From Sorghum bicolor (lineage: Eukaryota > Streptophyta > Magnoliopsida > Poales > Poaceae): a stretch of 64,000 nucleotides of DNA. The DNA is taken from the NCBI RefSeq assembly GCF_000003195.3, contig NC_012871.2, forward strand, positions 6,435,997-6,499,996. Direction: 5' to 3'. This document shows positions 11,910 to 28,446 of this stretch, one piece after another (position 1 is the stretch's first letter; every line of letters begins with the position of its first letter). The translations under genes and the position numbers were made by a program. Below the pieces are notes generated by a model. It saw nothing but the letters and a program-made list of their open reading frames with translations, was not told the origin of the DNA and ran no database searches.

Positions 11910-12056
11910 GGGGGTGTGTGCGGCCGCGGCAGCCTGCGCTCGTGGTGTGCCGTGTGCGACAGTCGCCAGCCTGCCCTCCCCGCCTGCTGCCGGCCCGCGC
12001 CTGCCCGAAGCCGAGCGCCGGGACGCCGAGGAGAGGCCAGAGGAGAGGCCGGAACG

Positions 12057-15000
12057 ATGGAGGACAAGGCGTCCAACCTGGACGCCGTGCTCAAGGAGGC
12101 CGTCGATCTCGTACGCGCCAACTCTCTCATCCTCCTCTCTCTCTCCCTCCACGTTTTGCTTGCCTTTTCCTGCTCTCGCGGTTGCTTCTTGGGCTATCGT
12201 GCCGTCCGTGGGTGCCCGGCGCGGCGCGGCGCCGGCGCGCTGCTGCTGCTGCTGCTTCCCCAGTTCGTGGCGTGCGTGCATCCCTCGTTCCGCGGAGTTT
12301 TCTTGGTGTGAGGCGGATGTGTGGGGTTTTGCCGTTTTGGTGCCCTGCCGGCTGTCGCTGGCGGTGAACTAGTACCACTCCCTCTTCTTCCTTCCCGTTC
12401 GTGCCCCCCCTCCCCGCCTCGATCTCGTCGGCGGGACTCCCTGATCTTGTCGGCGGCCGCGCTTTGCCCCCCTCCACCCACTGGGCACTGCTCGATTCGG
12501 CGCTCTGATTGCGTGATCTCGCGCTGCGGTTACGCTCGACGCGGCCCAGGTTCTCTCGGTTCTTCTTAGTTCTTCCCAGTTGCTCCACTCCGCTGGTTAC
12601 TTTTGTTGTTTTTTTTTTCTCCCTTTCCTGCCCCGTTCTTTCTGCTTTTATTTCTTTTTGTGTGGTTTTCAACGCACCAATTCTTTATCTTCTTGGGCGG
12701 TTCTTGTCTGTTGACTGATGATCCCTCTGCCGCCGCGATGCTGTTCTTGCGCCCGCGCAGGAGAACATACCGATCGAGGAGGTGTTCGAGAACCTGCGAT
12801 GCAGCCCGCAGGGTCTCTCCACGGAGCAGGCCGAGCAGCGCCTCGCCATCTTCGGGCCCAACAAGCTGGAGGAGAAGCAGGTAAAAGGAATCCGCCCGCC
12901 TCTCCCTTGGCCTTTCATGCGTTTCTGTTCCTGGTGGTCCGCTTACATGATGGATGTGCCTGCAGGAGAGCAAGATCTTCAAGTTCTTGGGATTCATGTG
13001 GAACCCGCTGTCCTGGGTCATGGAGGCGGCCGCCATCATGGCCATCGCGCTCGCGAACGGGGGAGTAAGTACTGAAATTTCACATCGTGTGGGCATGGCA
13101 GAGGCGTTCTGGAGACTGGCTTCAGAGGTTTTGATGTGTTTTCTCTGTTTTTTTCTTCTTTTTTCAGAACAAGCCGCCCGACTGGCAGGACTTCGTGGGG
13201 ATCATTACTCTGCTCATCATCAACTCCACAATCAGCTTCATTGAGGAGAACAATGCGGGCAATGCTGCCGCCGCTCTCATGGCGCGCCTCGCCCCCAAGG
13301 CCAAGGTACTGACAGGATCTTGTTTGCAGCGTTGTGTTGTTTTTCTGGAGGGTGTGCTGATTTCTGTTTCGCCGTGATAAAGGTTCTCAGAAATGGCCGG
13401 TGGACCGAGGAGGAATCGGCAATCCTTGTGCCAGGGGACATCATCAGTGTGAAGCTTGGGGATATCATTCCGGCTGACGCTCGTCTGCTTGAAGGGGATC
13501 CACTGAAAATTGATCAGGTAATGCAAACTGAAGCTGCTCCCCTCTGTATGTGGATTTTTTTGGGTTGATGTTAAACTGTGCTTCTCCTGACTTTTGAGTT
13601 GCTCGCAGTCTGCACTCACCGGCGAGTCCCTTCCGGTGACCAAAGGCCCTGGTGATGGAGTGTACTCTGGTTCCACTTGCAAACAGGGTGAGATTGAGGC
13701 CGTTGTCATTGCCACTGGTGTGCACACATTCTTTGGCAAGGCAGCACATCTTGTCGATTCAACAAACCAAGTTGGTCATTTCCAGAAGGCAAGCTTCTAA
13801 TCCTGCTTTTCTGAACTTGCTTACTTTCTTCATTTGCAAATTTATGACGTGACCAAGGACGTCTGTTGTTTCACTATATACAGGTTCTCACTGCCATTGG
13901 GAACTTTTGCATCTGTTCAATTGCTGTGGGAATGGTCGTGGAGCTTATCGTCATGTACCCTATCCAACACAGGGGTTACAGACCAGGAATTGACAACCTG
14001 TTGGTGCTTCTGATTGGAGGAATTCCAATTGCCATGCCCACTGTCCTTTCTGTGACTATGGCAATTGGGGCTCATCGCTTGGCTCAACAGGTATGAACTT
14101 GTCAATTGGGAAAATTTTGATCTTTGTTTCTCATATATCTAATGTAGGAATTGAATACTGAAGTTGTGCTTGGTGGTTTAGGGAGCAATTACTAAGAGAA
14201 TGACAGCAATTGAAGAAATGGCTGGCATGGATGTTCTTTGCAGTGACAAGACTGGGACATTAACCTTGAACAAGTTGACTGTGGACAAGAGTCTTGTAGA
14301 GGTAGGCTGTTGTTACTAGAAGTTCAATTTCCTTTCTGTTTATGGATCATTGCAGCCTAACCTGATCGTTAACTGGTCAGGTTTTCCAAAAAGGCATTGA
14401 CCAAGATACAGTAATTCTGATGGCTGCCAGAGCTTCTCGTACAGAAAACCAGGATGCCATAGATGCCACAATAGTTGGTATGCTGGCTGATCCGAAGGAG
14501 GTACCCAGATTCCTCAGGAGTTTGTGATGTGCAGGCTGCAGCTAATTTTACTTTTACTCTAACTATTTCTCTTTTTTCTGCTTGTTTGACAAAAGGCTCG
14601 TGCTGGTGTTCGAGAGATTCATTTTCTGCCATTTAATCCAACTGACAAAAGAACTGCTTTAACCTACCTTGATGGTGAGGGAAGAATGCATCGTGTTAGC
14701 AAGGGAGCACCAGAGCAGGTACTGTTTTCCTAAGCACATATTGGGAACTCTACAATTGTGACAATGATTTCAATTATTAATAGTGGAAGTTAAACAGATC
14801 CTTCATCTTGCACACAACAAGTCGGATATTGAAAGAAGGGTCAGAGCTGTGATTGACAAATTTGCTGAACGTGGTTTGCGAGCACTTGGTGTAGCTTACC
14901 AGGTTTGTGATCCCTGACATGCACTATTGCTACTCTCTACAAGGTCTAGGTACTTGACTGACAAAATTCATGTACAGGAAGTGCCAGATGGTAGGAAAGA

Positions 15001-17515
15001 GAGTCCTGGAGGACCATGGCAATTCATTGGGCTCTTGCCACTTTTCGACCCCCCTCGCCATGATAGTGCAGAAACTATCAGAAGGGCACTCCATCTTGGT
15101 GTTAATGTCAAGATGATTACAGGTTTGTCATATTCGTTCCTGTCCACCTTGAGTTTATTCCTCTAATCTGAAGTTTCATCCTCTGATTCCTTGTTAGCTT
15201 GTTGATAGCAATATGTTTCCAGATTTGGCTAGTGCTACTGAACCACTTTACTGTAATACTGACTCGGTTTTTCTCCCCTCAGGTGATCAGCTTGCTATTG
15301 GGAAGGAAACAGCACGTCGTTTGGGAATGGGTACTAATATGTACCCTTCATCTGCTTTACTCGGACAGAATAAGGATGAGTCAATTGCTTCTTTACCAAT
15401 TGATGAATTGATCGAGAAGGCTGATGGCTTTGCTGGAGTCTTTCCAGGTACAAATATGCAGATTACCTGTTTTTTATTACTCTTGTTTGATAGGCTCAAC
15501 AGTTCTTCAGCATCTATATGCAGTACTTATGTCTAATTAATTTTTTTATTATTGCTTGATAGAACACAATGTCTAATTCATTTTTTTATTATTGCTTGAT
15601 AGAACACAAGTATGAGATCGTGAAACGCTTGCAAGCAAGAAAACATATATGTGGTATGACTGGGGATGGTGTAAATGATGCCCCAGCTTTGAAGAAGGCT
15701 GATATCGGTATTGCAGTAGCAGACTCCACCGACGCAGCTCGTAGTGCTTCTGACATTGTCCTAACTGAACCAGGCCTTAGTGTGATTATTAGTGCTGTGC
15801 TGACGAGTCGGGCAATTTTCCAAAGGATGAAGAATTACACAGTACGTCAATTCTGCAGTTCCTTTTTGAGTCTCTTAGTGTTCCATTGTGTGCAGTTTTT
15901 TTCAAAGTTTATTCTTGCTTGCAGATCTATGCTGTATCAATTACCATCCGTATTGTGGTATGTACCTGTACTTAATTTTTAGAAAATAATGCTTGGTTGA
16001 CTAATTGGACAAATAGTTTCTGACCCCTAGATACTTTTGTTGTAACAGCTTGGTTTTATGCTTCTTGCTCTGATATGGAAGTTTGACTTCCCACCATTTA
16101 TGGTCCTGATCATTGCCATCCTCAATGATGGTAAGCATCCTTTTAGTTGGTTAATATAATTCATGATGAGTTAAATATGAAGTTAATCTTTAATTTGTTC
16201 TGTTTATATCTACACTCCTTTAGTCAGTGTCAGTATCATATTAGGTTACCTAACAACTTCAACCTCTTGACATGGATAGGTACCATTATGACTATCTCAA
16301 AGGACAGAGTAAAACCATCTCCACAACCTGATAGTTGGAAGTTAGCTGAGATTTTTGCAACTGGAGTTGTCCTTGGTGGTTATTTGGCCATGATGACTGT
16401 CATTTTCTTCTGGGCAGCGTACAAGACTGACTTCTTCCCGGTATGGACCAGTAATTTGTTAAGCATTATTGAAGTTTTTGAGGGACCGTTGCAGTTTGTT
16501 CATCCTTATCATGGTTGTCAATTTGCAGCGACTGTTCCATGTTGAAAGCCTTGAGAAGACTGCCCAGGATGATTTTCAGAAGCTTGCGTCCGCTGTGTAC
16601 CTTCAAGTTAGCACAATCAGCCAGGCCCTTATCTTTGTGACACGGTCTCGCAGCTGGTCATTTGTGGAGCGCCCTGGGTTCTTGCTTGTCTTTGCTTTCT
16701 TGGTGGCGCAGCTGGTGAGTCATCTGAATCCAGTTTCATGCCTTACTGCCATGTTGTCTTTCTGTGTCTCGTCTTGCTCACATTGTGTCATGTTTTGCAG
16801 ATTGCTACTCTGATCGCTGTATATGCCAACTGGGCATTTGCTTCGATCAAGGGCATTGGATGGGGCTGGGCCGGTGTCATCTGGCTCTACAACCTCGTCT
16901 TCTACTTCCCGCTGGATATCATCAAGTTTCTCATCCGTTATGCGCTGAGTGGGAGAGCATGGAATCTCGTCCTTGAGCAGAGGGTAAGAACACACACATA
17001 AGAGAATGATTGTTGACTTCCAATGTTCAGTTTTCTGACTGTCAAAAATGCGCACTCATCTGTGCTTGTTGTTGCCTGCCAAATGTGTGTTAATCATCTG
17101 TTTTGCTGGCATACACATTTAGATTGCATTCACAAGCAAGAAGAATTTCGGTACGGAAGAAAGGGAGCGCAAGTGGGCGCACGCTCAGAGGACTCTCCAT
17201 GGCCTCCAGCCACCTGAGGCATCCATCTTCGAGAACAAGACGACCTTCAACGAACTGAACCAGCTCGCGGAAGAGGCCCGTAGGAGAGCCGAGATGGCGA
17301 GGTACATGCTATTTCAGAGCTTCTGGATATCCCATCTAGCCCAAGTGTAGATTTCTCGAGCGTTTCCACTGAATGTGACAAACCTGACTTGCCCTGCCCC
17401 CGTCTGATTTTGTTACAGGTTGCGAGAAGTGAGCACCCTGAAGGGGAAGATGGAGTCGGTGGTGAAGCAGAAGGGTTTGGACATTGAGACCATCCAGCAG
17501 TCCTACACCGTGTGA
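12057..17515 (+). CDS. Plasma-membrane H+-ATPase (P-type, P3A), complete, 21 exons
   Basis: Pumps protons out of the cell using ATP, energising transport across the plasma membrane. Exons: 12057-12110, 12761-12880, 12966-13064, 13168-13305, 13383-13517, 13609-13788, 13884-14090, 14182-14301, 14381-14500, 14596-14718, 14798-14902, 14978-15122, 15283-15447, 15603-15841, 15925-15957, 16049-16130, 16280-16440, 16529-16714, 16801-16983, 17123-17301, 17419-17515. They sum to 957 codons (956 residues), the usual length. Visible motifs: TGES actuator loop (186-189), CSDKTGTLT with the phosphorylated Asp at 333, TGDGVND hinge (590-596), hydrophobic membrane segments, and a C-terminal regulatory tail ending SYTV. 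The penultimate Thr is the known phosphorylation and 14-3-3 site. The start at 12057 gives the typical short N terminus ([18 protein letters not shown]). Intron 6 uses a GC donor, and intron 13 has a duplicated 3' splice site. Which isoform it is I cannot tell. Confidence 0.95.
15531..15610 (+). repeat. 40-bp tandem duplication of a 3' splice site in ATPase intron 13
   Basis: Copies 15531-15570 and 15571-15610 differ at only two positions. Each carries the T-rich tract, the AG and the first bases of the exon (AGAACACAA). Only the second AG continues the frame (EHKYEIV). Use of the first would read EHNV then a stop. Confidence 0.85.
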
Positions 17516-18369
17516 CTGACGGATCATACAGGCACGATTATAGAGGCGGTTTCTTCTTACTATATATATATGTGGTTAGGGGAGCAATAATAAGGATTAA
17601 GGAACCAACCCTACATATGACTGGTTCGCGAGGATGATGATGATATATTTACGATGCCGGTGTGGTGCTCTGTCGCCAACACACCATAGCCGCCCTCACT
17701 CACCCCTATATGCTGTGCATTATTAACCACCCCCGGCAGGCATTGAGATTGAGATGAGAGATATATGCTCTGTTGTAGCCCTTAGTAGACGATGTTGATG
17801 ATACAATACATTTTTGCTTGTTATTATATCTATTATTAGCCTTTGCTCCCTGGTTCTGGTTCTGCTCTGCGTGTTTTGATGCTGCTGCTGGTTTTGTTGT
17901 TCCTGATTTCCTAAATCTGATGAAGTGGTAGCAATAGAACTGCATATCTGCATAGGCATGTGCCATGAGCTTAGCATGTGCGGTGTTACCGTTGCAGCAT
18001 GGGCAGCATCAGTTGCTCACATGCCCCAGAGATGGTGTCATGGTGTTGGGTGTGGTTTGTGAGGCCGCTATGGTCGCAGTTGAATTGAATTCATGGCATG
18101 AGAGGGTGTCGGGGTGTGATCTGCTCGCCTAGTTGTTAAAAAATGGCCTGATGCTATCTGGTCCTGGTGAACCATGTGCAAGTCCTTGCTCATAATGGCC
18201 GTCCAGCATCGTTGCCTACTTGCCTTGTTGGGTATCGACAGGCACAGTACGGCCGCCTGCCGCGTCACAGGTTGGATGGCGGGACGACGGTTCCTGCACA
18301 ACGTGGCCGGCTAGTGTCAGAGATTCAGTGACCGATCCCGTGGAAACCCCATGGGCCGGGCCAGGCATA
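17516..18369. other. ATPase 3' UTR and downstream spacer
   Basis: The first few hundred bases (to about 17830) are probably the 3' UTR. No second gene is seen. Open frames up to 86 codons lie on the minus strand but are low-complexity (Asn/Gln/Thr-rich). Confidence 0.4.
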
Positions 18370-18378
18370 AGCAAACTC

Positions 18379-19200
18379 TGGAAAAAATCTACTTTTTCTC
18401 CCTCAACTTTCATAAAAGTCTACTTTTACTCCTTTAATTTCAAAACCAGACAAATTACCTCAACTTTTCAAACCGTACATTCTACCTTCCTGGAGCCGTT
18501 TCGAAGGCAGTTTTGCTATAGTAAACAGTGGTTTTGCTATAGGAACGGTGGTTTTGTCTTTTTGTTTTTTTTATTATTCCGACTGAATATTTGGAAAACC
18601 ATAGTAAATCATATAAATATCATAAAATAAAAAATCCAATTTTATTGGACTCCACACAAGTAGATCTACACAATGAACATATAATATGATATATTATATT
18701 ATATGTTTACTATGTAGATATACTTATATGGAAAAATCATAAAATAGAAAATACATATAATTTATTTTGCTGTTTATATGTTTATATATGTTTACTATGT
18801 AGAAAAATCATAAAATAGAAAATACATATGATTATTTTGTCAGACTAAAACATACATATATTATATGTTCATTTTTTTGTCGGACTAAAGCATATCATTA
18901 TATGTTTACTATGTAGATATACTTATGTGGAGTCTAAAAAAAAATAGATTTTATATTTTATGATTTTTTCTATGATTTACTATGATTTTTTAAAGATTCA
19001 GCCAAAATAATTAAAAAAAGACAAAAACACCATTACTATAGCAAACCAATATTTACTATAGTAAAATCGCTTTCATAACCGCTATAGGGAGGTAAAATGC
19101 ACGGTTTGTAAAGTTAAGGGAGGTGATTTGCCAGATTTTGGAATTGAGGGAGGAAAACAGACTTTCGTGAAAGTTGGGTAAGAAAAGTAGACTTTTTTCC
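18379..19200. mobile_element. Non-autonomous TIR transposon with about 170-bp inverted arms
   Basis: The left arm starts TGGAAAAAATCTACTTTT and the right arm is its inverse, ending GTAGACTTTTTTCC(A). Both arms also share CCCAACTTTC / CTCAACTTTC, AAACCGT(G/A)CATT and TTTTGCTATAG / CTATAG words for roughly 170 bp. The flanks carry GCAAACTC on both sides (8 bp, or 9 with the adjacent A at 18370 and 19201). The AT-rich middle has no coding capacity. The 8-9 bp duplication fits hAT- or Mutator-type elements; I cannot decide which. Confidence 0.75.
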
Positions 19201-19378
19201 AGCAAACTCCAATGTGTGGAATACTCACCGACGGCCAGCCCATGGAGCAAATGTCGCAAGGAAGCCCAAGTCAGCAGCTAGGCCTGGATGGGTCGCCGCG
19301 GCTGTTCTTCCAGCCTGCCAGTGCCCAGGCTCACAGGCCTGGACCATACCTGGCCCATATGCCCCTGCGAGGCCCGGA

Positions 19379-19440
<62 letters not shown>
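19379..19440 (+). repeat. (AAT)n microsatellite, about 20 units
   Basis: Uninterrupted trinucleotide run about 200 bp upstream of the PPR start codon, probably in its promoter or 5' UTR. Read in frame it encodes an Asn run that extends the PPR frame upstream, but this is unlikely to be translated. Confidence 0.95.
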
Positions 19441-19442
<2 letters not shown>

Positions 19443-19551
19443 CACGCCAAAATCTCCCAACGCGCGCTGCCGTCCACACAACACAACCACACGCTGCCCA
19501 CCATATCCTCTCTACTCCCACTCCCCGTCCAAAACCTCTCCACCAACCCCG

Positions 19552-19574
19552 CCCCCCCCCCCCCCCCCCCCCCC
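19552..19574 (+). repeat. Poly-C tract upstream of the PPR gene
   Basis: A run of 23 C residues about 70 bases before the PPR start codon. Prone to length polymorphism and to sequencing error. Confidence 0.9.
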
Positions 19575-19640
19575 GGCCGGGACACCGGCGCGCACCATGC
19601 GCCGCGCCACGCCCACGCCTCGCCTCCTCGTCGTCGCACC

Positions 19641-21314
19641 ATGCCGCCCCTCGCCGCGCCAGCCTCCTCCATCCCCGCCGCCCCGCCGCAGGGCACCTCT
19701 ACCGACGCCCGCTCCGCCGTCAACCTCCTGCGCTCCCTCGCGCGCGCGCGGCGCGCGGACCTGTCCCACCGCGCGCTGCTCCTCTTCCGCACGCTCCACG
19801 CCTCCGACACCCCGCCGCCGCCGCGGTACTCCCTCCCGCCCGCGCTCTCCGCGGCCGCCTTCCTCGCCGCGCTCCCGGAGGGCCGCCAGCTGCACGCGCT
19901 GGCCGCCAAGCTCGCGCTCCTCGCGCCCGCGCACAACAACACCGTCGTCGTCGTCGTCGCCAACTCGCTCGTCCACCTCTACGCCTCCTGCGGCCGCCCG
20001 GACGCCGCGCTCGCCGTCTTCCGCGGGGTCCCGGACCGCGACAGGTCGCTCGTGTCGTGGAACACCGCCGTCGACGCGCTCGCGGGCAACGGGGACCACC
20101 TCGCGGCGCTCGACCTGTTCCGGGAGATGCAGCGCGACAGGCCCGACCTCGCGCCCGACGCATACACGCTGCAGAGCGTGCTCGGTGCCTGCGCCGCCGC
20201 CGGCGCGCTCTCGCTTGGGCTCTACGCGCACGCGCTGCTGCTCCGGGAGCTCGGCGCCGACGCGTCGGCGGCGGTGTCGCGCGACGTGCTCATCAACAAC
20301 TCGCTCGTCGACCTCTACGGCAAGTGCGGCGCGGTGGAGCTCGCGCGCCAGGTGTTCGACCGGATGCCCGAGCGGGACCTCGCGTCCTGGAACGCTATGG
20401 TCCTCGCGCTCGCCAACCACGGTCGCGTCCGGGACTCGCTCGACCTGTTCGACAGGATGACGAGGGTGGAGAACGTGAGGCCAAATGCGATCACCTTCGT
20501 CGCGGTGCTCAGTGCCTGCAACTACGGTGGGCTGGTGGAGGAAGGCAGGAGGTACTTTGCTGCCATGGTCAGCGAGTACGGGATCAGGCCGAGGATCGAG
20601 CACTACGGGTGCTTGGTCGACATCCTTGCGCGGGCGGGGTTCATTGAGGAGGCCCTTGATGTCGTGGCTGGGATGAACTGCCGGCCAGATTCCATCATCT
20701 GGAGGAGCCTGCTCGATGCATGCTGCAAGAGGAATGCTGGGCTGGAGCTCAGTGAGGCAATGGCCAAGCTCGCGCTTGATGTCCCTGATGATGCTGTGAG
20801 CGGCGTCTACGTCCTGCTCTCGAGGGTCTATGCATCCGCGCAGCGGTGGAATGATGTGGGCATGATCCGGCGGTTGATGAGCGAAGAGGGTTTCAAGAAG
20901 GAGCCCGGGTTCAGCTCCATTGAAATGGATGGATCGGTGCACCAGTTTGTCGCGGGTGACACTTCGCATCCTCAGTCGGAAGAGATATACGAGAAGCTGG
21001 ATGAGATTCAGCAGAGGCTCACGTCTGCTGGATACAAGCCGGACTTATCGGAGGCGCCTATGGTCGCCGACATCGATCGCACCAAGGGCGCCACCCTGCG
21101 TTTGCACAGCGAACGGCTAGCCATATCCTTTGGTCTGCTGAACGTGACACCCGGGGCACCCATCCGGATTCTGAAGAACCTTAGAGTGTGCAAAGACTGC
21201 CACACCATCAGCAAGCTCATATCAAAGCTATACGATGTAGAAATCATTGTGAGGGATCGAATTCGGTTTCATCACTTCAAGGGTGGATCATGTTCTTGCA
21301 AAGATTACTGGTGA
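19641..21314 (+). CDS. Pentatricopeptide repeat protein, PLS class with E and DYW domains (intronless)
   Basis: Predicted organellar RNA-binding protein of the C-to-U RNA editing machinery, 557 residues, single exon. After an Ala/Pro/Arg-rich, targeting-like N terminus come PLS-type repeats with family words such as NSLVHLYASCG, VSWNTAVDALAGNG, NSLVDLYGKCG, ASWNAMVLALANHG and FVAVLSACNYGGLVEEG. Then the E/E+ region (WRSLLDACC, YVLLSRVYASAQRW) and a complete DYW deaminase-like domain: HSE zinc motif (His489, Glu491), CKDC (517-520), CSCKDYW end. I chose the ATG at 19641; the open frame extends upstream to 19212 only by reading through the AAT and poly-C repeats, and an upstream start is less likely. 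The protein resembles the CRR28-like group of plastid editing factors from memory, unconfirmed. Repeat number is low for the class, about seven to eight visible. Confidence 0.9.
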   Translation: MPPLAAPASSIPAAPPQGTSTDARSAVNLLRSLARARRADLSHRALLLFRTLHASDTPPPPRYSLPPALSAAAFLAALPEGRQLHALAAKLALLAPAHNNTVVVVVANSLVHLYASCGRPDAALAVFRGVPDRDRSLVSWNTAVDALAGNGDHLAALDLFREMQRDRPDLAPDAYTLQSVLGACAAAGALSLGLYAHALLLRELGADASAAVSRDVLINNSLVDLYGKCGAVELARQVFDRMPERDLASWNAMVLALANHGRVRDSLDLFDRMTRVENVRPNAITFVAVLSACNYGGLVEEGRRYFAAMVSEYGIRPRIEHYGCLVDILARAGFIEEALDVVAGMNCRPDSIIWRSLLDACCKRNAGLELSEAMAKLALDVPDDAVSGVYVLLSRVYASAQRWNDVGMIRRLMSEEGFKKEPGFSSIEMDGSVHQFVAGDTSHPQSEEIYEKLDEIQQRLTSAGYKPDLSEAPMVADIDRTKGATLRLHSERLAISFGLLNVTPGAPIRILKNLRVCKDCHTISKLISKLYDVEIIVRDRIRFHHFKGGSCSCKDYW

Positions 21315-21475
21315 TCCTTGAGCTATGATGACCCGTGATGCTATCTGGACAAATATTCTGAAGAGATCATTCTTGTGAGGGATCGGATTCAATTCCATCA
21401 ATTCAAGGATGGATCATGTTCTTGCAAAGACTACTGGTGATCCTTGAACCATGATGACCTGTGATGCTGTCTGGA
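21240..21475 (+). repeat. Duplication of the last ~110 bp of the PPR gene
   Basis: Copy 1 (21240-21349) covers the last coding bases, the stop codon and the start of the 3' UTR. Copy 2 (21363-21475) lies just downstream. Copy 2 still reads as a DYW tail (RDRIQF...CSCKDYW then stop) with one in-frame extra codon near its start. Confidence 0.85.
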
Positions 21476-21860
21476 GGTGAGTGCCATTTTAAGTGCTGAC
21501 GGCTACAGTGACCTTCATCTTTAAGCCGGGAGAAAAATGACCGGTTGTTGTTTAGTAAGTTGTGAATTAAATGGTTTTGTTCACCATGTTACTGATTATA
21601 GAAGCTCATTTGAGCGTTTTTCTTTGATCTAACGTAGTAACTCGAACTCAATGTATTCCAGTGGATCAGTTCTTCACACGCATTGCAATTTGAAATCTTG
21701 CCAATCCAAGAATTGCTAGTCACCTGTATTGTTGGCATATCTGGGATTGACGAATTCGTCCGACGACAGATATGCCGTGTTGTCCCCACGCTCCACTCCC
21801 CAGCACTATTTTGCTAGCTGTTGCAACATTAGTGTCCTGAGCAGAGCAGTGTCCTCATCC
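21476..21860. other. Spacer between the convergent PPR and subtilase genes
   Basis: Probably holds both 3' UTRs, since the two genes run toward each other. No other feature recognised. Confidence 0.5.
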
Positions 21861-26941
<5,081 letters not shown>

Positions 26942-27794
26942 ATTCCAAATTCGGCAGTATACGCGTGGATGCTGGATTGGATGTGCACGCGTGTGGGGCT
27001 TTTTTTGTATGCCACATGCGTAGAACCGGTCGTGAGGTTCCTTGGATAAATCGACTCATACACTCCCCGTCCACGTAATGGTTTAGGATCTCTGCATATC
27101 TACCTCGTTTTCACCGCAGTGTTTTGTTTCATTGTCTGAGTCTGACGGTGAGTTCGGGGACACTAGAGTGGATCATTCCTCGCTTGGTTTATAATTTCGA
27201 CGTTTTGCTGAAATGGAATGGTCAAACAAAACATTCTTTTAATGATTCAGAACATAGGCCAACTTGTGCACTGATTAAGAAGATAGGAGAACTACATGTG
27301 TAAGCAGTGCCAATAGCTTTCCAGGATTGACAGACTGTCGAGCTGGGCAAACAAATGTAGAGATACCTTGCATTAGGTTTGTTATGACGATATTATATGA
27401 TATAGTCTCACCTCTTTTCTCTTCCAGGTTTACCTGATGTGTTCGGCTATTATTAGTCGATTTTGTTGTACTTATACCTGTTCTAAGCAATGTGTGTGTG
27501 TAGCCAAGCTATGCAGTAATATTTTTTAATTAGTCTCATCCAATCTTCTATATGTTCTTCTTTCTAATTTCTTCATGCATGTCCTTCTTCACTTTTCTAT
27601 ATTTTTCTCTTCTCCTGCCTGTCAACCTCGTGCTATCTCTCATTCTGTATTGGGTCATCACACCCGTACAAATGCATGCCCATGCATGTATATGCTGTCA
27701 TGCAGCAAAAGCTGTAGTTTCTCCATCCAAAAAGAATGTAAATCTCGAAAAAAAAAATCTTAAATTTGATTTAAGTTTGTAAGTTGTGCCATAC
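26942..27794. other. Promoter side of the first subtilase and spacer
   Basis: Lies between the start of the minus-strand subtilase (26941) and the plus-strand pseudogene, so it is a divergent intergenic region. No clear TATA box seen near 26942-27060. Short open frames only. Confidence 0.4.
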
Positions 27795-28034
27795 AGGGCG
27801 CCCAGCAGTTGGACACTTGGATGAGCGCCAAGCCCCCCTGCGTTGTTTCGTGCACAAGGCTACGGAGCAAGCAATGGCAATAATGCACGCTGCAAGCTGA
27901 TGCACGCCTGCTCACATCCTATATATCGTGAGTTGCACACACATATGTATTGCCCACACGAGTGTTCGTTTCGTTCCTGGAGCAGCGCGCTGCACCAAGG
28001 CTTCCAACACCGTGTCGGATACCATATATATGCA
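27795..28034 (+). promoter_or_regulatory. Relic promoter of the subtilase pseudogene
   Basis: Matches, in inverse orientation, the upstream region of the intact subtilase (35207-35370). Shared words include GGCTACGGAGCAAGCAAT, GCAAGCTGATGCACGCCTGCT and TTCCTGGAGCAGCGC. This shows that the duplication included the promoter. Confidence 0.65.
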
Positions 28035-28213
28035 TGGCTCGTCCCAGAACACAGCCGCGCTAGCTGCTTCTCCTCGTCCTCACTGTCGTCTTCGCCGCGA
28101 GCCTGAGCGCGTTCTGAATCCATCAGGGACGGAGGCAAAGATAGAGATCATCGATTCATCGGCAATTCATGCATGCATGGTCTGCATGGATCTACGAAGT
28201 TTTATCTCATCTA

Positions 28214-28446
28214 CTCCCTCCATCCCAAATTTGTAAACCGTTTGACTTTTTTAACCTAAGTTTGACCACTCATCTTATTTAAAAGATTTGTGTAAATATA
28301 GTCAAATTTAAATTATTCTTAAAGAATTTTTATTAATAAACCAATACAAGATAAAAAAGTAATATTTTGTACAAATTTTCGAATAAAACGAATGATCAAA
28401 TTTGATATAAAAAAGTCAAACAACTTACAATTTGGAATGGATTAAG
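28214..28446. mobile_element. Stowaway-like MITE in the subtilase pseudogene
   Basis: CTCCCTCCATCCCAAATTTG left end, inverted CAATTTGGAATGGATTAAG right end, TA on both sides. It sits between the exon 1 and exon 2 remnants. Confidence 0.8.

Noticed and set aside
11604..12672. Several 150-235-codon frames around the ATPase start
   Set aside because: They cover the promoter, 5' UTR, exon 1 and first intron in both directions; GC-rich composition explains them, and the ATPase model leaves no room for them.
19288..20460. 390-codon plus-strand frame overlapping the PPR gene
   Set aside because: An Arg/Ser/Pro-rich +1 shadow of the PPR coding sequence, starting in the AAT repeat.
19512..20969. 485-codon minus-strand open frame
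   Set aside because: Antisense to the PPR gene; it is a GC-rich shadow with Arg/Glu/Val-rich composition and no domain.
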